This document shows, piece after piece, positions 59,762 through 64,000 of a DNA stretch of 64,000 nt. The notes under the pieces were generated by a model. The model was given only the letters and a program-made list of their open reading frames with translations, did not search any database and had not been told where the DNA came from. Every line of letters begins with the position of its first letter. Within the stretch, counting starts at the first letter, position 1. The position numbers and the translations under genes are program-made. The DNA is from Bacteroides caccae (GTDB taxonomy: Bacteria > Bacteroidota > Bacteroidia > Bacteroidales > Bacteroidaceae). The stretch lies in NCBI RefSeq assembly GCF_002222615.2, contig NZ_CP022412.2:2356001-2420000 (forward strand), given 5' to 3'.

Positions 59762-62700
59762 CTATTCAGACAATTTTTCCGCACTATTCTCCTTTTTTCT
59801 ATATTCGGATGGTGCAATTCCAAAACTTTTTTTGAAGCAGCGGGTGAAATAACGAGATGAGCCAAATCCGAGCATATCGGATATTTCTGTAATTTGAAGT
59901 TGAGTGGACTGAAGCAGATGTGCTGCACGTTTGATTTTTTTACTTAGTATGTAATCATTGGGAGTAATACCTGTCAGAGACTTGAACTTAGCATATAACG
60001 AACTGCGGCTGAGTCCTAATGCACAAGCAAGGTGGTCAATATTAAACTCTGTGTCATCTATATGATTCTCTATAACACTATTTAATGCATCTAGGAAATG
60101 CTGATCAATGGGATTGTTGGCTATAACTTCAGTATCTGTATATCCTTGTTGTTGGAATTTTTTCTGTAGCATAAGTCGATTATGAACTAGATTATTGCAA
60201 CGTACTAGCAATATACTAGTATTGAAGGGTTTAGTAATGTAGTCATCAGCTCCTTTTGTCAATCCTTCTATGTTTTGCTGTGTGGATGCAAGTGCGGTCA
60301 GTAATACAATAGGAATATGGCAAAGGTTGAAATCACTTTTAATGGTTTCACATAATTCAATCCCAGTCATTTCCGGCATCATTATATCACTGACAATAAT
60401 GTCGGGAAATTCCTCATGGGCTTTGTCAAGACCTTCTTTACCGTTGTGTGCCATAACTACTTCATAGGTTGAAGAAAACAAATTGGAAAGAACATTCAAC
60501 AGTTCGTGGTTGTCTTCGACTAATAATACTTTCCGCTTTTCTATTGCATTGCTTTTTTTATCTGCATGAGGATCTATGACAGATTTTTCCTCATCGTTAA
60601 TTACGTTAATTGAAATGTTTGATTCATGGAAAATATCTTTTCCTAAAACGAATTCTTGGATATACTCTTCGGAAGATGCCACATATTCATTGGTAGCAAA
60701 TAGTTTTTTGTCCTTTTGTAATGTTACGATGAATGTACTTCCATTGCCCGGAGTACTATCGACCTCGATTATACCATGATGCATCTCAACTATTGCCTTG
60801 CTTAAAGCAAGCCCGATTCCGGTGCTTGGTGTTCGTGTAATGGAGGAAACTTGATAAAATCGTTCAAAGATATGTTCCAGATATTCACGGTCAATACCTA
60901 TTCCAGTATCAATAACCTTTATTTTTATAATTTGAGACTCATTTTCTATCTGGACTATCACACGATCATTCTTCTTAGTATATTTGAATGCATTGGAGAG
61001 CAAATTGAAAAAAACTTTTTGCAGTTGTTTTGCATCAAACCAACAATATACTTTTGGTTCATTGCTACTGAATTGATACTCGATCTGTTTGTTAGAAGCA
61101 TACTCCTTGAACGACAAAAATATCTCGTTAACAAATGAAACGATATCCTGCTTGGAAACTTTTAGTTGCATCTGTCCTTGTTCCAGTTTTCTAAAATCGA
61201 GTAATTCACTAATGAGGTTCATCAATAGTTGTGAGTTTCGATAGATATCAAGTATTTTGTTTGATAGGGAAATCGAACTGATTCTGCTTTTCATCAATAC
61301 TTCCGATTGTGAAATGATTAAAGTAAGTGGAGTTCGGAACTCATGCGAGATATTAGAGAAGAATTGCAGTTTGGCTTGATTTATTTTTTCTAAATTTTCT
61401 TTTTCTTTACGTTCAAGTTCAAGAGAAGCCTTGAGCATATATTGCGATTTCTGAAATTTATAATAACTGGACAACAAACCAATGATGGTGACGAGATAGA
61501 AAATACTAGCCCACCATGTGGCATACCATGGAGCATGTATTTGGATATTGAGCATAATCTTTTGTGGTTTCCAACCGGATTGGTTTACTTCGGCTTCGCG
61601 AATGACTAGTGTGTATTTCCCGGGATTTAGGTTGGTATAGCTTATCTCGAAATTATTGCAAGACAGCCATTTGTCATCAAAACCTTCAAGACGATATTCA
61701 TATTGAATTTCATTGAGGGAGCTCACATAATTATTAGATGCAAAATTTATGATCAGATTGTTTTGGTGATGACTTAATTCTATATTACGAGTCAAGGCAA
61801 GATTGTAATGTAGAATACTATTTTCTTTGCGTGGAATGACTAACTCGTTGTTGACATAGAGCTGGGTAAAATAGAGATTGTAGATTTTGGGGGATTGATA
61901 AAGTTGTTGCTCATAAAATGTTGCAAATCCGTTGGTTCCTCCTACAAAAATTTCACCATCTTTTGTAACCAGAAGACCACATCCTATGTTAATTGCTGTT
62001 AATGGAATGCTCTTTAGGTCAATCACTCTGAAGTCTTCATGTTCAGGAGAGAAAAAGGAGATTCCTTTGTTTCCTGAAATGATAAGATCTCCCAAGGTGG
62101 AGATTGCTATCTCATAACAGTAGTTACTTGCGATGCCACTGTTATGGCTATTGTAATTCTTGAATTGTTTTTTCTCTTCCTCATATAAAAATAGTCCGTC
62201 ACCACGGGTTGTAATGAATATTCTGTGGTCACGATCTTCGATAATTTGTGTGATGATACTGCTTTTCAATCCTTTTTCATTAGGCTTAAATTCTATATAT
62301 TGATCTGTATGTTGTAAATCAGTCAAAAAGATTCGGTTATTATATGACAACCATAAACGGTTTTTCGAGTCAATAAAAAAACTACCATTACCGAAGAAAG
62401 TATCAATGGGTACTAATCGTGCGATTTTTTTTGAATCAAGATTCATGGAAAAAATTCCATTGGGTGAGGTGAAGATAAGTAGATCTTTATAAATACCTAT
62501 ATTGTTGATTTTGTCACCCACTAAACGCTCATATCGTGAATTATTGAAAAGCAGATTTTCGAACCGATTATTCTTAATATCGTAGATACATAGTCCACCT
62601 GTATAGGTTCCGATGTAAAGCTTGTCCCGTTCTGGTGAATAAGCTATGGCTTTCAGATTGTTATGAGCTATACTGTTACTCCCGTGGCTAGATTGGAAAT

Positions 62701-63808
62701 TGCTGAGTTGTTTGGTTGTACGGTTGAAGTAGTTTAGACCACCTCCTTCTGTACAAATCCACACATTGCCAGTCTTGTCTTCTACCATTTTTCCTACAAA
62801 TGGATAACTTAGCCCACCGTTTCTTGCCTCATACACGGAGAAAAGATTCATTTCCGGGTTAAAGTAATTTACTCCACCGTAATATGTTCCAATCCAAATC
62901 GTACCCTGCCGGTCTTTGTATAGTGGAAACACTGAAGAATGCGAAAGATTTCCTTGGTAAGGCCCTTGCTGGTAGCATGTGAACAGGTCGTTGTTAGGGT
63001 TATATTTGTTTAATCCGTTAAAAGTGCCAATCCAAATATTCCCATAATTGTCCTCGGTAATGCCGCGAACCAAATTGCTTGATAGAGTGTTTGGATTGCC
63101 AGGGTGATGTTCGAACAATGAAATGTGATTTTTCGGGTCAATCTTAAATAAACCGCTCCCACGAGTTGATATCCATACGTTACGTTTAGAGTCTTGATAG
63201 AGTGATTGGATATGGATATTGGTAAGTACTTCTTGCAGCGGTTTAGTCTCTTCATATAGATAAAGTCCTTTGGGGGTTCCTATCCAGCATCGTGCGCTTT
63301 TGTCTACTAAAATAGCATTGGCATAATGACGCGTAGTAGGTAATTTGCATTTGAAGGTTATTGCATGGTTTTCACTGTGATAGGTCAGAATCGAGTCGTT
63401 GCTACTGATCCATATCTCTTGTCCTTTGGTTGTCATCGAACGGACATTCTGTTTGAAAAGTGTACTAAATTGTTGAGTATATACGTTGTATCCGATGAGT
63501 TGATCGTCTGAAATAAAAAATACATTTCCTATTTCATCGGTCGATATGAATTGTGTTTTGTTACCAATTTGAATAGAATCAGCCTCTGTTTCTTTCAGAT
63601 ACTTCAGTACGGTGATTTTTACACCGTCGTAATAACATACGCCTTCTTCTGTACTGAACCACATTCTACCCAATGCGTCTTGACAGATAGATAAAACAGA
63701 AATTTGAGGAAGGCCATCTTGAATTCCTATGCGGGTGAAATAGATAGCGAATAGCTGTTGGAGAGCACAACAGTAAAGCATTAAGAACAGAAGATAAAAG
63801 CGTTTCAT
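59762..63808 (-). CDS. Hybrid two-component system regulator (complete) of the second PUL
   Basis: 1348 residues: signal peptide (about 1-22, ending QLFA), a 14-bladed Reg_prop double propeller (GRMWFSTEEGVCYYDG, RCWIGTPKGLYLYEE, NIWIGTFNGLNKYNP, TIWIGTYYGGVNYFNP), a Y_Y_Y domain (YTNLNPGKYTLVIRE), a TM, HisKA with His822 in FFSNISHEFRTPLTL, HATPase (LLSNAFKYTKKND, DTGIGI, STGIGLALSKAIVEM), a receiver domain (VLLVEDNHELLN, VSDIMMPEMTG with the phospho-Asp, VLLTALAS, ADDYITKPFN) and a C-terminal AraC-type HTH_18 (SRSSLYAKFKSLTGITPNDY, GFGSSRYFTRCFKKSFGIAP). All phosphorelay residues are present, in contrast to the regulator at 24122. It senses a PUL-specific oligosaccharide in the periplasm and activates the operon that begins 216 bp downstream. 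Confidence 0.95.
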   Translation of the reverse strand: MKRFYLLFLMLYCCALQQLFAIYFTRIGIQDGLPQISVLSICQDALGRMWFSTEEGVCYYDGVKITVLKYLKETEADSIQIGNKTQFISTDEIGNVFFISDDQLIGYNVYTQQFSTLFKQNVRSMTTKGQEIWISSNDSILTYHSENHAITFKCKLPTTRHYANAILVDKSARCWIGTPKGLYLYEETKPLQEVLTNIHIQSLYQDSKRNVWISTRGSGLFKIDPKNHISLFEHHPGNPNTLSSNLVRGITEDNYGNIWIGTFNGLNKYNPNNDLFTCYQQGPYQGNLSHSSVFPLYKDRQGTIWIGTYYGGVNYFNPEMNLFSVYEARNGGLSYPFVGKMVEDKTGNVWICTEGGGLNYFNRTTKQLSNFQSSHGSNSIAHNNLKAIAYSPERDKLYIGTYTGGLCIYDIKNNRFENLLFNNSRYERLVGDKINNIGIYKDLLIFTSPNGIFSMNLDSKKIARLVPIDTFFGNGSFFIDSKNRLWLSYNNRIFLTDLQHTDQYIEFKPNEKGLKSSIITQIIEDRDHRIFITTRGDGLFLYEEEKKQFKNYNSHNSGIASNYCYEIAISTLGDLIISGNKGISFFSPEHEDFRVIDLKSIPLTAINIGCGLLVTKDGEIFVGGTNGFATFYEQQLYQSPKIYNLYFTQLYVNNELVIPRKENSILHYNLALTRNIELSHHQNNLIINFASNNYVSSLNEIQYEYRLEGFDDKWLSCNNFEISYTNLNPGKYTLVIREAEVNQSGWKPQKIMLNIQIHAPWYATWWASIFYLVTIIGLLSSYYKFQKSQYMLKASLELERKEKENLEKINQAKLQFFSNISHEFRTPLTLIISQSEVLMKSRISSISLSNKILDIYRNSQLLMNLISELLDFRKLEQGQMQLKVSKQDIVSFVNEIFLSFKEYASNKQIEYQFSSNEPKVYCWFDAKQLQKVFFNLLSNAFKYTKKNDRVIVQIENESQIIKIKVIDTGIGIDREYLEHIFERFYQVSSITRTPSTGIGLALSKAIVEMHHGIIEVDSTPGNGSTFIVTLQKDKKLFATNEYVASSEEYIQEFVLGKDIFHESNISINVINDEEKSVIDPHADKKSNAIEKRKVLLVEDNHELLNVLSNLFSSTYEVVMAHNGKEGLDKAHEEFPDIIVSDIMMPEMTGIELCETIKSDFNLCHIPIVLLTALASTQQNIEGLTKGADDYITKPFNTSILLVRCNNLVHNRLMLQKKFQQQGYTDTEVIANNPIDQHFLDALNSVIENHIDDTEFNIDHLACALGLSRSSLYAKFKSLTGITPNDYILSKKIKRAAHLLQSTQLQITEISDMLGFGSSRYFTRCFKKSFGIAPSEYRKKENSAEKLSE

Positions 63809-63907
63809 GGCATTTTTATCAATTCAAGATTAGTAAAAGTTCTTATATTTCAAGTGAGAATTATTCTCTTAAAGTGTTGATTGATGTTCTAAAGCATAAA
63901 ATATACA

Positions 63908-63915
63908 CAAAGATA
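63908..63915 (-). promoter_or_regulatory. Candidate -7 box of the second PUL regulator
   Basis: The minus strand reads TATCTTTG (TAnnTTTG), 99 bases before the regulator start. Nothing else was seen between it and the window end. Confidence 0.35.
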
Positions 63916-64000
63916 CTCAATTATTTTAAAACTTCATATTTTTGAAGGAAAAAATGAAATTGAGAAAGAGATAATATTATTCACATCTAAAATGTGCAGA

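Overview
The window looks like a chromosome segment from a human-gut Bacteroides, closest in style to B. ovatus, B. xylanisolvens or B. thetaiotaomicron. The reasons are two SusC/SusD polysaccharide utilisation loci (PULs), hybrid two-component-type regulators, promoters with the TAnnTTTG -7 box, and DUF4738 and PepSY-like proteins. The species is inferred, not proven.

Layout. 1-5.5 kb: the tail of an RCK_C-type protein, nfo, then an RsbU/RsbW-like partner-switching operon on the minus strand. A 1.67-kb block inside that operon is inverted, so a periplasmic solute-binding protein and a Cache-HAMP-PP2C phosphatase are both cut in two. Flipping the block back between two 7-bp inverted repeats restores both reading frames exactly. 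5.7-10.8 kb: a TrpB2-like enzyme, a TrkH/TrkA potassium uptake pair and a secreted endonuclease/exonuclease/phosphatase-fold protein. 10.9-27.7 kb: a PUL for pectic beta-1,4-galactan (GH2, GH53, surface glycan-binding protein, SusD, SusC, GH147-like). Its regulator has the overall shape of a hybrid two-component protein but has Asn in place of the phospho-accepting His and no receiver domain. 27.8-34.7 kb: a DUF4738 lipoprotein, two PepSY-like proteins, sdaA, corA and mutS2.

34.8-47.3 kb: an integrative and mobilisable element of about 12.5 kb inserted in the 3' end of tRNA-Ser(UGA). It is bounded by a 13-bp direct repeat. It carries a tyrosine integrase, an uncharacterised coiled-coil protein, a frameshifted DUF3853-like helix-turn-helix gene, a RepA-like ATPase, a Toprim primase, a MobV relaxase and an oriT-like palindrome. 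Its AT-rich cargo on the plus strand encodes lipoproteins, an outer-membrane-barrel-like protein, a PH-domain membrane protein and a lipoprotein with a glycine-zipper C terminus followed at once by a 55-residue membrane protein (a possible toxin/immunity pair). Several duplicated blocks and palindromes lie in this cargo.

47.4-64 kb: a transposase remnant, then a second PUL on the minus strand: GH123-like protein, GH88, two heparinase II/III-family proteins, SusD, SusC and a complete hybrid two-component regulator. It probably degrades a uronic-acid-containing, possibly amino-sugar-containing polysaccharide.

The most notable points are the intragenic inversion across two signalling genes, the regulator that has lost its phosphorelay residues, the glycine-zipper lipoprotein with a small membrane partner, and duplicated structured elements with compensatory changes in the mobile element.
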